Origin: Spinacia oleracea
Lineage: Eukaryota > Streptophyta > Magnoliopsida > Caryophyllales > Amaranthaceae
NCBI RefSeq assembly: GCF_020520425.1
Contig: NC_079489.1
Coordinates: 82,280,810 to 82,344,809 of the forward strand
DNA: 64,000 nt
Direction: 5' to 3'
Numbering within the stretch: position 1 is the stretch's first letter; the number at the start of each line of letters is the position of its first letter. The notes under the pieces were generated by a model. That model ran no database searches, was not told the DNA's origin, and saw only the letters and a list, made by a program, of their open reading frames with translations. A program made the translations under genes and the position numbers. Positions 1 through 11,647 of the stretch are shown piece after piece.

Positions 1-122
1 TATGAGTTTACACCCAATTGACTAGTAATATAGGAGTCGCCATTCAGTTTTTAACGACAATGAGAAAAACTGACAAAACCCGATTTTCGTGACATAAAGG
101 GAGTGCAATTATGTTTGACCAC

Positions 123-1027
123 TGTTATGGGTCGTTTTGTATGACGTGAGGTCGACGGCATGAACGGGTCAACGTGAATCAGATCGTACCAGTTAACTCC
201 TACTTTTAGGGAGTCGTTGTGGCTGAGTCAAGGTCAAAGCAGTTAGAGAATATCAAGGAATTATTTGAGGAGATCATGGAGGCAGTTGAAAAGATCATGG
301 AGGCAGTTGCTAACACATTTATCTGACCTACACTTCTGTATAAATAGCCTCACCAAGTAAGACTCTAAAGAAAAAGGCTACGACAGAACCTTTACTACTG
401 CTGTCTACTTCCTCCGCCAAAATATATCCCAAGAGCTAAACCAACTATTGCAATTCCCCCATGATACCTATAGCCTAGCAGCAACTGAAGATAATAAACC
501 TACCTCTCCTAATTTCCATATAGACATTCCATTACACACCCAATTATCATTACCCACGTCTATCTATACTAACCTCAACAAAAGACCATTCTCCTAATGA
601 TATGAACCTGATCTATCTCTCAAATAATGCACTTTCTCATAATACATATCCTTCCACGAGGTATCATCCGCCATGAAACAAACCTTGGAAACATCAGTCG
701 CCCATTACCAATCACCTTCTCCGATAATCCTCATCCACTTATGATCCTATATTACATTCTACTTAAGCATTGACATTAGCCATATTTATATACACGCAAA
801 TATACATTGTACTTGTACTCACCTAGGCTATTTATGCCGATAACATAGTGGATTGGTGGACTCATTGCCACCCGCGGTTTTTATCCCTTTCGGGTTTTCC
901 GCGTCACCATCTCTTGTCTTGTCTCTCTTTATTTTCTGTCATTTATTTCCTGTCATTTGCATACTTTATTTTATCTAGTCGTCTATGTCCCAACCAAAGG
1001 TCGTCCATACGAAATTTGGCATAAACA
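123..1027 (+). repeat. 5' LTR of the LARD
   Basis: 905 bp, starting TGTTATGGG and ending CATAAACA. It matches 5504-6408 except for T/C near 471 and A/C near 773. A TATA box (TATAAATA, 339-346) marks the likely Pol II start, and the transcribed R-U5 part lies to its right. Confidence 0.92.
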
Positions 1028-1030
1028 GTT

Positions 1031-1048
1031 TGGCGCCGTCTGTGGGGA
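1031..1048 (+). other. Primer-binding site of the LARD
   Basis: TGGCGCCGTCTGTGGGGA lies 3 bases after the 5' LTR. Its first eight bases (TGGCGCCG) match the start of the tRNA-Asp-type PBS known from Athila/Tat-like plant elements; the exact priming tRNA is not settled by eye. Confidence 0.75.
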
Positions 1049-1204
1049 GATGGCTAGATTTATCTTCAAACACATATCCACAAATATCCTCCCAAACACA
1101 ATATTCGACCCACTTGGGCTCACCAATAAAGTTACCGCCAGGCGAGGGATTGTTGTCATACTGTGTCGCCACCATGAGATGGAGCTGCGTCAGGGCACAT
1201 GTCG

Positions 1205-1435
1205 TCGACATGACAGGTGTCGTCGACGGGTCAGGTGTCGTCGCGGGTCAAGTGTCGTCGGCGGGTCAGGTGTCGGCGACAGGTTAGGTGTCGTCGACGG
1301 GTCAGGTGTCATCGACGGGTCAGGTGTCGCCGACGGGTCAGGTGTCGCCGACGGATCAGGTTTCGTCGACGGTCAGGCGTCGTCGACGGGTCAAGTGTCG
1401 TCAGCAGGTCAGGTGTCGTCGCCAGGCTCGTTGGT
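1205..1435 (+). repeat. GTC-rich 18-bp minisatellite in the LARD
   Basis: About 12 degenerate copies of an 18-bp unit built on GGTGTCGTCGACGGGTCA. The unit is a multiple of three, so all frames stay open and produce spurious ORFs (for example an SGVVDG repeat between 957 and 1511). I do not regard these as genes. Confidence 0.85.
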
Positions 1436-2170
1436 CGATGGAATATGGTATGACGTCAGGGTACATGTCGTCGCCAGATCAGGTGTCGACATCAGCAGGT
1501 GTCATCGCTAGAAGTGATGCGTTGCAGTGGTCGAATTCAACCTAGATGATGCATATCGTGACAACAACGACACCAACGCTTGATGACATCGAAAATAGAC
1601 GTCACGGACCATCATGCAGATGTCACCACAAACAAGATACAATATGAGTTGTCTCGTACCTTGATAAGATCTCGAGACGATTTGATCACTTGACGTCGCG
1701 AGAAGTATGGTATAAAACTCAACCCCAGTGATTTTAATTTAAACTAATATTGTTTCTAGTCCTTGTTGTCACTAAAACAGATGCGAACACGTGACGTCAT
1801 CCACCAATGACATGACGTCAACATAGTTTCGTCCGACGTCACCTCCACATCAGTCGACGACGTCTCCAAAAACGAAGGCGACAAATGGAGATTCAGCAAC
1901 AAATTGTCGGCAACACTAGATTTTGTGGCTAACTTCAGTCCAAGTATCAAATAGGAGAATTTGTAGTTGTCCTGAAGTCGCCACAGGGGAGCATATAGTA
2001 TACTCTATCTCATTTAATTTTCATATAGTATACTTGATTTTCTTTTTATACAGTATACTTTGCTTGTTTTAATTTTCAAAAGCACTTTGAAATATATGCT
2101 ATACGTTGTTATCCTACTTTTTGTACTAACATCGTCACCACTTGTCGTTTGATCATGTCGTGTCGCCAAG

Positions 2171-2335
2171 TATTGTCTTGTCTACAGGTATTGACGTGTC
2201 GCTTGGCTAGGTCATGAGTACATCAGGCGACCGACGTTAGAATGCAGGTGACAAGGTACTGTCTTGTCTACAGGTACTGACGTGTCGCTTGGCAAGGTCG
2301 TGAGTAAAGCAGGCGACCAACGTTAGAAGTGTTAC
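2171..2335 (+). repeat. 86-bp direct duplication in the LARD interior
   Basis: The block beginning TATTGTCTTGTCTACAGG at 2171 recurs from 2257 with a handful of substitutions, giving a head-to-tail pair with an 86-bp period. The surrounding 1436-4897 is non-coding: AT-rich stretches alternate with ACGAC/GTCGT-rich stretches, and no domain is recognisable. Confidence 0.75.
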
Positions 2336-4897
2336 ACGAGGTCACGACACGACATGAGGTCACGACGATACAACATGACGCCACGACAGCAAGTCACGAC
2401 AGCAGGACGCGACCATTCTGGTTACCCCTATGACGACAAGAAGTTTCTTGGCGTTAAACATGGTACGTAGAAGTAATTATCGAACATCTTTATTTTAACA
2501 ATATATTTCTTCGTAAGTTCGCCAACAGATCGTTGATTGATACATGAATATCAATGGGGGCTAAAGGTACGAACATACTTTCGAAGTGAGTTATCTTTTA
2601 TTTATAATATACACGTATTGTCGCTGCCACGTACATCGCAGATCGTGAGGGTCATCAACACAATCGAATGGTATGAGTGACTTAATTCATTTATTAGTGA
2701 CGTCAAAATTTTATAAACTAACACCTCATATCCTATTGAAATTTTCTCATATATCATCCGTGATAACTATTTTTCATTTACTAACGACATGCCGCGACTA
2801 TACGCGTTAGTATGTATATTAATGACAACAGATTACCTTGATCATGACGGTATGCCCCGACGCCACGAGATGGCAATGACCGATGACACGACGCCACCAG
2901 ACTACCGAGAAAGCTAAGGAAATCGGAATGTCGAATAATCATCATCAATGACCATGATGACACATGAGTAACTTCTAAACTATTTTTCACACACTTTCTC
3001 ATTTCAATTCATTCATTGTTGTTCTCTTGTATTAATATGTCTCGTATTCAACGTTCATCAAGTTAACTAATAAATTTTTGCATCGCACCATGAATGTCTC
3101 AATTTCTCTAATGACTAAACCATTTTATCAAATCGTTTTGAGGTAATTTGACTTGACATGACGTTTAGAGGTTGCATCATGCTGACACGCATGTACGACG
3201 TCAAATATAAACGAACGTCATCATATCTGTGGCCGACTTCAGTCATGATATCTTCCTAAAGCCGCCACAGGGGGGCAAGATAGTACATACTCCTGTTCAG
3301 TTTAATATACTTGTTACAACTTTGAAATTTAACTGACGATGTGATACAATTTATTTTCATGATGATCTTGTCGTAAGATTTTGGTAACAGGTATGACGCT
3401 AAGACAAATGTACGGACACTGGGGCTCAACCACTATCACATGTCGAAATAGGCGGATAAAGAGAAGTCATTGGGTTTCCCAAAGACGACAAGTGATAAGA
3501 CGTCAACCGATTAACAAGAAAGGTAATTTATAAAGAGTTCACATGTATTTGAATTTACGACATATTGTAATGTAAGTTTGTCAAATGATTTTACCAAAGA
3601 CGTTAAGAAAAAGTCCACTTAAGACAGTATAAGGAATTCACATTAACCATATGCTCCTTCTTGTGCCACATTGCGAGGATCAACCAATAAGTCGACCAAC
3701 GTTGGAATGGATAGTGTCAAGACCAGCGATGCGTCAATCTCATTCAACGTGACGGGACGACGCCAGATGTGACGACGATGATACAAGCGATGACAATGAT
3801 CTCAGGAACGAAAACAAGATCGGCGACGAGAGGTGCCACGACATCAGGAGAATGCTGTTGATTGTAGAATCGTCATCAAGGGACAGTCAGCGACACGACG
3901 TAATTTCGTTACACGAGCCCATATTAAGTAATATCTAACACTTACTTCGTGCGTTAATTAATTTATTACATTTTTCACTACACTGCGATTAAAGTTCAAT
4001 TTCAGTTTTTGTTATCTGTCGCATTGAATATATCCTTCCAAACGCAATTATATTATATTTATGTTTCATCTTATTTATTTGAAAATCGACGCTAACATCG
4101 CATCAAGCGAACGTCCACCTCTACCTTTTCTATTCTCTACAGATCACTTGTTGACGATATCACCAACGACAACAGCAACGAACGACATCATCAGAAGACG
4201 ACATCAACGAACGACGCTATCAACTACAAGCAACAACGTCTCCATGGTCATGACCCTTAAACTTATTGGATCCCAACGACGACATGTCGCTTCTAAGCGC
4301 GACCACTACAGACGACGCAGGTTCTATTTATGTGCACATAACTTCGTGCTTTGAGTACCTCACAGGTGTCATCTATTCCACAGCGAACAACAGAGACAAC
4401 GTAAACAACATTTTAAGCTAACGACGTGTATGCACCCTCGACGCTTGTCCAAACTCCTAACCAATCGCCAAATACAAAACAGAGAAACACACGTCTTTCC
4501 CCCTCAACACTGACGACAAACAAAGCCGACCCAGAATGCTCATGTCCTACTTAAACTGTTGTTCTGAATATCCCATAGGCTAAAGTCTCCTTCCATAGAT
4601 TGCGCCATCCAAACATCTTATCCCTTGTCCTCGTGTTATAGGAAACCTCACAACCCTTCGACTCTTCTTGAAATTCGTCATAAGGTTGCTTCGAACCATC
4701 CACTTCATTCACCTGTAACTTCAACTCAGTCGTCTGCTACCTATCCTCACATGACATTGCAACCATCTAAAACGATTCAACCATACGCACACTCGACGCA
4801 ACTTCCTTCTCTAAATTCTTCGCATGACTACGAACAAATGAAGAGGCTTATACCGCCTTCATACGGTAGATGTCACACAACAGCGACAATAGAGGCA

Positions 4898-5141
4898 CGC
4901 CTGTAAACATCAGACAACAGACTAAGATACAACAGTTGGCCATGACGCCCGTAAACATCAGACGTCAGACTAAGATACAACAGTTGGCCATGACGCCTGT
5001 AAACATCAGACGACGTACTAAGATACAACAGTTGGCCATGACGCCTGCAAACGTCAAATGACATACTAAGGTACAACAGTTGGCCGTAACGCCCGCAAAC
5101 ATCAAACTACGGACGAAGATACAAAAGTTGGCCATGACGCT
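4898..5141 (+). repeat. 48-bp tandem repeat, five copies
   Basis: GTAAACATCAGAC-type units start at 4903, 4951, 4999, 5047 and 5095, exactly 48 bp apart, each containing a CAACAGTTGGCC core. As 48 is divisible by three, ORFs stay open on both strands (4870-5061 plus, 4873-5076 minus), which explains them without a gene. Confidence 0.88.
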
Positions 5142-5503
5142 AGATACCTAACTGACGTTATGTCTCAACATGTTTTCGCACAGGTTTTTAAGAACTACAT
5201 CCTATTGTCTTACGCTCGTTAAGAGAAACAATTCTTTCACAAGATGTCAGGTTTACATCTAATTAAGCTGAGGACACCAACGTCGACATGAAGACACCAA
5301 TATACGCATGATGACATCGAGTGCTGTCAGAAATCGTGGATGACACCAGGTGGCGACGTCATTGAACAAGGCTAAGTACGAAAGATGACGGACAAGCCGA
5401 AGACAGTGACAGATTAGCGTCGATAACAAACGAAGATGGTGACAAGCTTTGAAGATTATTTTCCTAACTTCCGGCTTGCTACAATTAGGAAAATGGGGGC
5501 TAT

Positions 5504-6408
5504 TGTTATGGGTCGTTTTGTATGACGTGAGGTCGACGGCATGAACGGGTCAACGTGAATCAGATCGTACCAGTTAACTCCTACTTTTAGGGAGTCGTTG
5601 TGGCTGAGTCAAGGTCAAAGCAGTTAGAGAATATCAAGGAATTATTTGAGGAGATCATGGAGGCAGTTGAAAAGATCATGGAGGCAGTTGCTAACACATT
5701 TATCTGACCTACACTTCTGTATAAATAGCCTCACCAAGTAAGACTCTAAAGAAAAAGGCTACGACAGAACCTTTACTACTGCTGTCTACTTCCTCCGCCA
5801 AAATATATCCCAAGAGCTAAACCAACTATTGCAATTCCCCCACGATACCTATAGCCTAGCAGCAACTGAAGATAATAAACCTACCTCTCCTAATTTCCAT
5901 ATAGACATTCCATTACACACCCAATTATCATTACCCACGTCTATCTATACTAACCTCAACAAAAGACCATTCTCCTAATGATATGAACCTGATCTATCTC
6001 TCAAATAATGCACTTTCTCATAATACATATCCTTCCACGAGGTATCATCCGCCATGAAACAAACCTTGGAAACATCAGTCGCCCATTACCAATCACCTTC
6101 TCCGATAATCCTCATCCACTTATGATCCTATATTACATTCTACTTAAGCATTGCCATTAGCCATATTTATATACACGCAAATATACATTGTACTTGTACT
6201 CACCTAGGCTATTTATGCCGATAACATAGTGGATTGGTGGACTCATTGCCACCCGCGGTTTTTATCCCTTTCGGGTTTTCCGCGTCACCATCTCTTGTCT
6301 TGTCTCTCTTTATTTTCTGTCATTTATTTCCTGTCATTTGCATACTTTATTTTATCTAGTCGTCTATGTCCCAACCAAAGGTCGTCCATACGAAATTTGG
6401 CATAAACA
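5504..6408 (+). repeat. 3' LTR of the LARD
   Basis: Near-identical copy of 123-1027, with its TATA box at 5720-5727. It is preceded by a purine tract (AGGAAAATGGGGG, 5487-5499) and followed directly by the ACCAC duplication. Confidence 0.92.
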
Positions 6409-7643
6409 ACCACGACGGCCGTAGGTTCCCTTGTGATCCCTGGTGGTGGGGATCGCTCAACGTACACCCGCAGGGTAGAGATTGAGGGTTCGGGGGACTG
6501 TAATTACCGAGAGGAGTACTCGCTCTTCGATAACTCCAGAGGCAGGATATCCTTACTAGCCCAGCATAAATAATTGAAGGGACATGCGTTAACTATTAAA
6601 CTAATCTGAGTTGATTTTATCAATATGCAACATATAGTACTAGATCGAACGCGATTATCTGATTTAAATTGTTTTAAGGGACCTAGCATGATAATCCAAT
6701 TTCCCAAAAATATCATATTTATTAAGCGTGATCGAACAATCAGATTTTAGTTAGTTTAACAGTTCATAAAAGGGCGAGGAAAGCAATTAAACCATGGAAA
6801 AGGGACACATTACGACGCACCCTTGAGAGGTGCGTCACGGTTCTCAGAAAACTAACCACTTTGACTTTGCAATTTCTCCTTTTATTTAACGAATCTCAAA
6901 TTATGGGACGGGATACGTTCTGTTCGATTTATGGATCGATTGCGACAGAACGCGTGATCAGTTTTGCAGCGTGAGGCTTAGGCTTAGGGGTTTAGAGTCA
7001 ATACTCAGAATATAATTGTGTTGTGTGTCCTTTTCACGTCGAACTTAAGTCCCTATTTATAGAAAAGAGTTCATGGAAAGATAGAATTTGCAGAACTCTA
7101 ATCCACGAGGAATTAGGAAAAAACACGTACCAGGTATTTTCAGCGCCCAGAGCCAGGCGTTGAAAATAGGGTCTGGGCTGTTTTTCTTAGTCAGATTCGG
7201 ATTCCTAGAATCCGGAGTATTTGATATTTAATTGAGTCCTTTAGTGCGTATTAACCTTGTGACGGGATGCGTCTGGGCCCGTTACGAACTCTAGGCTCGT
7301 TAGAATTTTAATTAATACGTGTCTCTTACTTTCGAATCATATTAGGAATAGGATTCTCTCGCAATTTCTATCTCATTTAGGATTTATGTTGAAGTGCAAC
7401 CCCTAATTCTGACTGGTTTCTATCTTTTATGACTTGCCACTTTTAACAACTACCTAATACGGCAGTTACTATTTTTAGCAGGTTTCCATAAATAGCAGGT
7501 TTCTATAAATAGCAGGTTTCGGGTGAAATGAAAAGGGGTAATGAGATTCGTTATTTTATAGGAGATGCGTTGTCAAGTGGAGATTTACGTTTTCATCATC
7601 GAACCTTCCCTTTCGGGAATGGGGACAAAAGTAGGTGTCTACA

Positions 7644-7896
7644 CGAGTGGACAACATTCGAAGCGTATGCACCCCCCGGTTGGCGATGGGTATCCTTAGT
7701 CCCAACTCCCGAGATGAAAAATCAAGGGAGCCAAGATTCGTTATGCGGTTCTGTCCGTTCACATTAATATGCTGATTTTCAGGTCTTCCCAACTTGATGG
7801 GGAAAAAAGCGCGGGGTAGGATCGTTTCACCCTTCGGCTATTTTGATTACCTACGAGCACGATTATTTTCTTCACTATCCCCAGTGGAGTCGCCAC
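7644..7896 (-). mobile_element. Internal stub of the left G element, with PBS
   Basis: Only 253 bp separate the two LTRs of this element. Read on the minus strand they begin with the PBS TGGCGACTCCACTGGGGA (7895-7878) and then follow the same sequence as 40993-41226 of the plus-strand G element, stopping abruptly where that element continues. The polypurine tract expected next to the 3' LTR is missing, so almost the entire interior, including the PPT, was deleted. ORFs here are shadows of repeat sequence. Confidence 0.85.
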
Positions 7897-9371
7897 TGTG
7901 ATGGGGTCGAAAAAGCACGAGGCTAATGCGTGACCTTGTCCCTCGTGGGTGTGACGTTTCTTTTTGTCAAATCAAGTGTAATTGGATTTCCTATGAGTTT
8001 ACACCCAATTGACTAGTAATATAGGAGTCGCCATTCAGTTTTTAACGACAATGAGAAAAACTGACAAAACCCGGTTATCGTGACATAAAGGGAGTGCAAT
8101 TATGTTTGACCACGACGGCCGTAGGTTCCCTTGTGATCCCTGGTGTGGGGATCTCTCAACATACACCCGCAAGGTAGAGATTGAGGGTTCGGGGGACTGT
8201 AACTACCGAGAGGAGTACTCGCTCTTCGATAAATCCAGAGGCAGGATATCCTTACTAGCCCAGCATAAATAATTGAAGGGACATGTGTTAACTATTAAAC
8301 TAATATGAGTTGATTTTATCAATATGCAACATATAATACTAGATCGAGCGCGATTATCTGATTTAAATTGTTTTAAGGGACCTAGCATGATAATCCAATT
8401 ACCCAAAAATATCATATTTATTAGGCGTGATAGAACAATCAGATTTAGTTAGTTTAACAGTTCATAAAAAGGGCGAGGAAAGCAATTAAATCATGGAAAA
8501 GGGACACATTACGACGCACCCTTGAGAGGTGCGTCACGGTTCTCAGAAAACTAACCACTTTGACTTTGCTATTTCTCCTTTTATTTAACGAATCTCAAGG
8601 TACGGGACAGGATACGTTCTGTTCGATTTATGGATCGATTGCGACAGAACGCGTGATCAATTTCGCAGCGTGAGGCTTAGGCTTAGGGGTTGGAGTCAAT
8701 ACTCATAAATAATAATTGTGTGTTGTGTTCCTTTCACGTCGAACTTAGGGCCCTATTTATAGAAAAGAGTTCGTGGAAAGATAGAATTGTAGAACTCTAA
8801 TCCACGAAGAATTAGGAAAGAACACGTCCCAGGTATTTTCAGCGTCCAGGCCTGGGCGCCGAAGATTTCGGCGCCCAGAGTCAGGCGTTGAAAATAGGAT
8901 CTGGGCTGTTTTCTTAGTCAGATTCGGATTCCTAGAATCCGGAGTGTTTGAGATTTAATCGAGTCTTTTAGTGCGTATTAACCTTGTGACGGAATGCGTC
9001 TGGGCCCGTTACGAACTCTAGGCTCGTTAGGATTTTAATTAATACGTGACTCTTATTTTCGAATCATATTAGGAATAGGATTCTCTCGTAATCTCTATCT
9101 CATTTAGGATTTATGTTGGAGTGCAACACCTAATTCTGTCAGGTTTCTATCTTTTATGACTTGCCACTTTTAACAACTACCCATTACGGCAGTTACTATT
9201 TTTAGCAGGTTTCCATAAATAGCAGGTTTCTATAAATAGCATGTTTTGGGTGAAATTAAAAGGAGTGATTGAGATTCGTTATTTTATAGGAGATGCGTTG
9301 TCAAGTGGAGATTTATGCTTTCATCATCGAACCTTCCCTTTCGGGAATGGGGACAAAAGTAGGTGTCTACA
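7897..9371 (-). repeat. 5' LTR of the left G element (complete, 1,475 bp)
   Basis: On the minus strand it runs from TGTAGACACC (9371) to CCCCATCACA (7897), followed by the PBS. A TATA box is at 8761-8754. A perfect 12-bp inverted repeat with a 3-base spacer (CTGGGCGCCGAA...TTCGGCGCCCAG, 8852-8878) lies in the transcribed part. It is clearly diverged from the left LTR, so the element is much older than the LARD it hosts. Confidence 0.88.
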
Positions 9372-10170
9372 CCTCCCAATTTCAATAATCAAGTTCTATA
9401 TTCAAGTTCAAAATCGATAATACTTTTTAATGAACAACCTCATTTTAAAGTTAGATTCATACAAAAATTGGGTTCAAGGGGAAACATGTCATGCTTGAAC
9501 AGAGTTTTCCTCTACTGAACTTCAAGATCGCACCTTTTAATTCCTTTATTGCAATTTCGATTATTTATGCACTAATCTTGCTTATTTAATTGCTTATTTC
9601 AATATTAATTGCACCGTTACAATTCCGCACCTTTACTATTCATTCAATTATACACCTAGTCCATTCTAAATGGTGTATAATCTTTACTTTTATGCACCCT
9701 TATTCTATTATTTGTGATGATTTGCTTTACATGTTTAGTGCTTTCATCACCTCACATGCTAATCAACAAAATACAAAGTTTGATCACGCTTAACATAAGA
9801 TAACTTTTGGACAACCGGCCTAGGTTCCTTGAATTTAACTTAAAGCGAAGCGATCACGTGCAACTTAGCAATCTATGTTCTAAAATGCATGTCAAAACCC
9901 GCCTAAATTAGTGTCATGATTAGTATTTTCTTACACGAGAACGGTCCTTGTCTTGAATAAACTATGTTTGCAACTTTTTCTAAATAAGTGTCTTTCTTGG
10001 ATCTGAATCTCTATTCGGTTCTCGAGTCCTAATGCCTTATCCCTAGTCACAATCTTTCCAAACTGCACCCTTAAAATAGTTTGGTGGCGACTCTATCGAA
10101 ATTCAACATCCTAAGTCGTAGGGGCTATTACGCACTTTTATAATTAAATTTCAATTTTCAATGTTCAAAA
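9372..10170 (+). other. Probable remnant of another LTR retrotransposon
   Basis: AT-rich, non-coding sequence. Near 10083 it carries GGTGGCGACTCTATCG, which starts like the gypsy PBS used by the neighbouring elements (TGGCGACTC...). I read 9372-10080 as possible LTR sequence and the rest as a short stretch of interior, but no second LTR is present and the call is weak. The 67-codon ORF at 9590 has no recognisable features. Confidence 0.35.
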
Positions 10171-10257
10171 CCGGTTAACGGCAGTTTCTAGCTAGGTCAC
10201 GTCTCCCATGCTTTATTGGTTCTTCCAATTGTTTCAACGTGTTGATTGACCTGTTCA

Positions 10258-10281
10258 AATATATATATATATATATATATA
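10258..10281. repeat. (AT)n microsatellite
   Basis: About 24 bases of uninterrupted AT dinucleotides. The flanks 10171-10257 and 10282-10683 contain nothing I can identify. Confidence 0.9.
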
Positions 10282-10683
10282 CGGCGCTGCTACTTGAGCC
10301 CAAGCCCATGGGAATAACCCTAATCTTCCTTGTGGTCACGTCATAACTCTGTCGTCGATTGTCGTCTCTTGGGGTCGCGACACTGCATGGAGACACGACA
10401 ATATCTGTGGTCAAGACAACACCTGTTGACAACGACATGATCATACTACAAGTAGGTTACGATGTTAGTACAAAAAGTAGTTAACATGTGACAAAGTGAT
10501 GGAGCTTAGAAGACTAATAATGTTTGTATGACATGTAAGGAACTCTTGGAACTTATTGGTTTTTGAAAAGAAAAGGCTTTACCTCCACTTATTTGCAAGG
10601 ACAGTGGGTTACTTTGGGGAGTTCAAAGCAACTACTAAGCGTGACTTTGGTAGCTTTTAACTCCTGCCTCCATGAGCCATGTG

Positions 10684-10990
10684 TGGAAACCACCTCCTGC
10701 AAGCACTTTTAGGATGAACACCGATGCAACAATTAGAGAAGATGGGACTAGGAATGGTGGTAAGGGACTACTTGGGTGATGCTATCATGGCTGCGGGGTT
10801 CCCCTTGGTATTCTTGTGCATGTTAAACAAGTGGAGGTTGTTGAGATTTTGGTCTAAGATATGCTTTTGACACGGGGTTTAGAGTCCTTGAGGTTGAGAC
10901 AGATTGCCAAGCTCTTATTGTCCGTTGTCGGACTAGTTTCAAACCATTGAGAAATGAGAGGAGCGGAATTGCGGGGGAGCGTCTAGCGGG
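10684..10990 (+). pseudogene. RNase H-like (RVT_3 type) fragment, frameshifted
   Basis: Translation from 10684 gives WKPPPASTFRMNTDATIRED, the usual start of the plant RNase H-like domain found at LINE polyprotein ends and in small stand-alone genes. A frameshift near 10745 moves the match to GLGMVVRDYLGDAIMAAGF; after further shifts it resumes as RYAFDTGFRVLEVETDCQAL. The order of motifs (N-T-D, G-G-x-V-x-R-D, E-x-D) matches the family, but no single frame spans it. It is a dead copy, most likely of LINE origin. No poly(A) tail was found; 10991-11320 holds nothing else recognisable. Confidence 0.7.
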
Positions 10991-11323
10991 ATTGATAGTC
11001 TGTGCTTCGGGGTATTATTTGCTGGGTGGTCCCCATGCTTTTTATTCCAACAACTCAAGTTTATGCCTTTAGTTTTGACTGAAAGCTGCGTGATACGAGC
11101 ATTAGACTCATTTCTTCTTCTCTTCTTCCTGTCCCCATGAGAACGTTCATACTACCCATAAGTATAAAGTATAAACATACTCATTTCTGCTACCACTCCC
11201 TGCTTCAGGTTGTGTTCAATACAACTAACATCCATCCCGTCTACTGTCTACATCATTATGACTGTTAGATGTAGCTCTACTTGTACCAAAAACATAATTC
11301 ATCATCTTGCACCATTAATCAAT

Positions 11324-11420
11324 ATGTGGCTCAAGTGGTAAGCAGCATGATGCCGCTTGAGGGAGGTCTCGGATTCAAACCTGATGTGCTATGCGTCCAA
11401 AAAAATACATGTGGCTTTCC
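11324..11420 (+). mobile_element. tRNA-derived SINE remnant
   Basis: TGGCTCAAGTGG resembles a Pol III A box and GGATTCAAACC, about 50 bases downstream, resembles a B box. This spacing is that of a tRNA-derived SINE head. It does not fold as an intact tRNA. It sits in the probable 3' flank of the CURT1D gene, antisense to it. Confidence 0.55.
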
Positions 11421-11647
11421 AGATTTCCAGTCAGATAAGGATTCCAGTTAAGTGCATTTTGCGTAACTGTAAATACAGAAATAAACACTCGGCCCAATAT
11501 AACTTAACAAACTTTCATTTCATGTACGGAGTATGGACCAAACGATACAAGGGTAACTCTATATTCCACTACTTATTCACACTATACTGTCTACGCAAAA
11601 ACTTCTCTACTCAGCTCTCACTCTACATACCAAAGTCTAGATATAAT

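Larger units (their letters stand above)
123..6408 (+). mobile_element. Young non-coding LTR retrotransposon (LARD-like)
   Basis: Two 905-bp direct LTRs flank a 4,476-bp interior, and the whole is bracketed by the 5-bp duplication ACCAC (118-122 and 6409-6413). The LTRs run TG...CA. A primer-binding site (TGGCGCCGTCTGTGGGGA) follows the left LTR by 3 bases, and a polypurine tract (about 5487-5499) precedes the right one. I found no gag, protease, RT, RNase H or integrase in any frame. The structure fits a large retrotransposon derivative that moves with proteins from a partner element. The LTRs differ at only two positions I could find, so insertion was recent. Orientation is set by PBS and PPT. 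Confidence 0.9.
1..7643 (-). mobile_element. G-family gypsy-type LTR (3' LTR of the left element), split by a LARD
   Basis: Bases 1-122 and 6409-7643 together align along their length with the complete LTR at 7897-9371, so this is one LTR cut in two by the element at 123-6408. Its 5' start, read on the minus strand, is TGTAGACACC at 7643; about 96 bases of the other end lie left of the window. Compared with the right-hand LTR it lacks one hairpin repeat unit of about 27 bp. The PBS seen beside the partner LTR (TGGCGACTCCACTGGGGA) is of the type used by plant Ty3/gypsy elements. No protein is encoded. Confidence 0.8.

Noticed and set aside
957..1545. Overlapping ORFs of 78-184 codons in three plus frames and one minus frame
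   Set aside because: They run over the 18-bp minisatellite, which has no stops in several frames; no protein feature or codon logic.
4870..5141. CRISPR-like regular array
   Set aside because: The 48-bp units are contiguous, with no unique spacers, and sit inside a plant retrotransposon: a plain tandem repeat.
11324..11400. Functional tRNA gene (also at 24799 and 31199)
   Set aside because: A and B boxes are present but acceptor and anticodon stems do not form; SINE heads fit better.
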